The notes under the pieces are model-generated. The model worked only from the letters and a program-made list of their open reading frames with translations, made no database searches and had not been told where the DNA came from. A stretch of 64,000 nucleotides of DNA from Dendrolimus kikuchii (Eukaryota > Arthropoda > Insecta > Lepidoptera > Lasiocampidae). Within the stretch, counting starts at the first letter, position 1; each line of letters begins with the position of its first letter. The stretch spans positions 2,626,001-2,690,000 of the forward strand of contig CM034397.1 in assembly GCA_019925095.2 (NCBI GenBank), written 5' to 3'. Below, piece by piece: positions 63,712 through 64,000 of the stretch. The translations under genes were made by a program, and so were the position numbers.

Positions 63712-63895
63712 TTATAATCAAATTGATCGTGTACTAGCAGAAGGTGATGTTAGGAGCCTTAAGAACAGACGAGCGTGCATGACACGAGTTATGAATGTCA
63801 AAGAAGCAAGTGAGGTGTGTAAGAATAAGCCTAAATGGCGCTCTGTTGTTCGTGCCTACCCCGCAAGGGAACTGGCGTGAAGTTATGTATGTATG
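63712..63895 (+). mobile_element. (ATGT)-tailed LINE, 5'-truncated copy M
   Basis: 184 bp of 3' end. TATAATAGAAGAA is duplicated at 63699-63711 and 63896-63908. Confidence 0.85.
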
Positions 63896-63908
63896 TATAA
63901 TAGAAGAA

Positions 63909-64000
63909 GCAAAAACTTTGTACCCCTTTTTACGAAAATTGCGCAGACGAAGAAGTATGAAATTTCACAGACTTATAGTTTATATAGAGGAGTACAGAAT
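63909..64000 (+). mobile_element. Helitron R3, 5' part, cut by window end
   Basis: GCAAAAACTTTGTACCCCTT...GTATGAAATTTCACAGAC matches 34960-35050 and continues beyond the window. Confidence 0.6.

Overview
The window looks like an intergenic, repeat-saturated piece of an insect nuclear genome, most likely a moth or butterfly. It is AT-rich, I recognise no host gene, and the sequence is a mosaic of transposable elements. The families seen (Helitrons with TC...CTAG ends, a BEL/Pao LTR element, R1-like, RTE-like and R4/Dong-like LINEs, a Penelope-like element, tRNA-headed SINEs, hAT and PIF/Harbinger MITEs, and an A-tailed retroposon every ~3.4 kb) fit Lepidoptera. That assignment is inference from repeat content, not from a marker gene.

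Layout. 0-0.3 kb: a 16-unit CGCCCTTT array grading into CGCTCTTT. 0.3-8.7 kb: Helitrons carrying nested LINE tails, a PIF/Harbinger MITE, and degenerate RTE-type tails, two of them inverted. 9-20 kb: LINE fragments, A-tailed retroposons, the longest copy of the (ATGT)-tailed LINE (12576-14257), a TIR/foldback composite, a 471-bp hAT-like element, and a Copia gag remnant split by a LINE. 20.07-20.87 kb: a 5'-truncated R1-like LINE with a 16-bp target duplication. 20.9-26.8 kb: an apparently intact BEL/Pao retrotransposon with one 1808-codon ORF, two 153-bp LTRs identical by eye and a CCAGA target duplication; it is the youngest-looking and most complete element here. 27-37 kb: SINEs, a (GT)n run, Penelope 3' ends, nested DNA transposons and Helitrons. 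37-44 kb: three copies of a unit with an E2F-like motif and a 26-codon ORF, more Helitrons, and the second copy of the TIR/foldback composite. 44-52 kb: Penelope 3' ends, a foldback element, R1-like tails, then a deleted Penelope-like element with inverted ends and a 12-bp target duplication. 52.2-56.6 kb: an R4/Dong-like LINE on the minus strand lying between TTA repeats, broken by a frameshift at its RT active-site box. 57-64 kb: Helitrons, LINE tails, hairpins and AT-rich DNA.

How the parts relate. Nothing resembles an operon or pathway. The information is in who inserted into whom. Target duplications flank ten copies of the (ATGT)-tailed LINE, two R1-like tails inside older DNA, a SINE and two Penelope copies, so many insertions can be ordered in time. 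Paralogous Helitron copies provide empty sites that confirm several insertions to the base. Boundaries were read by eye; those without a target duplication are approximate.
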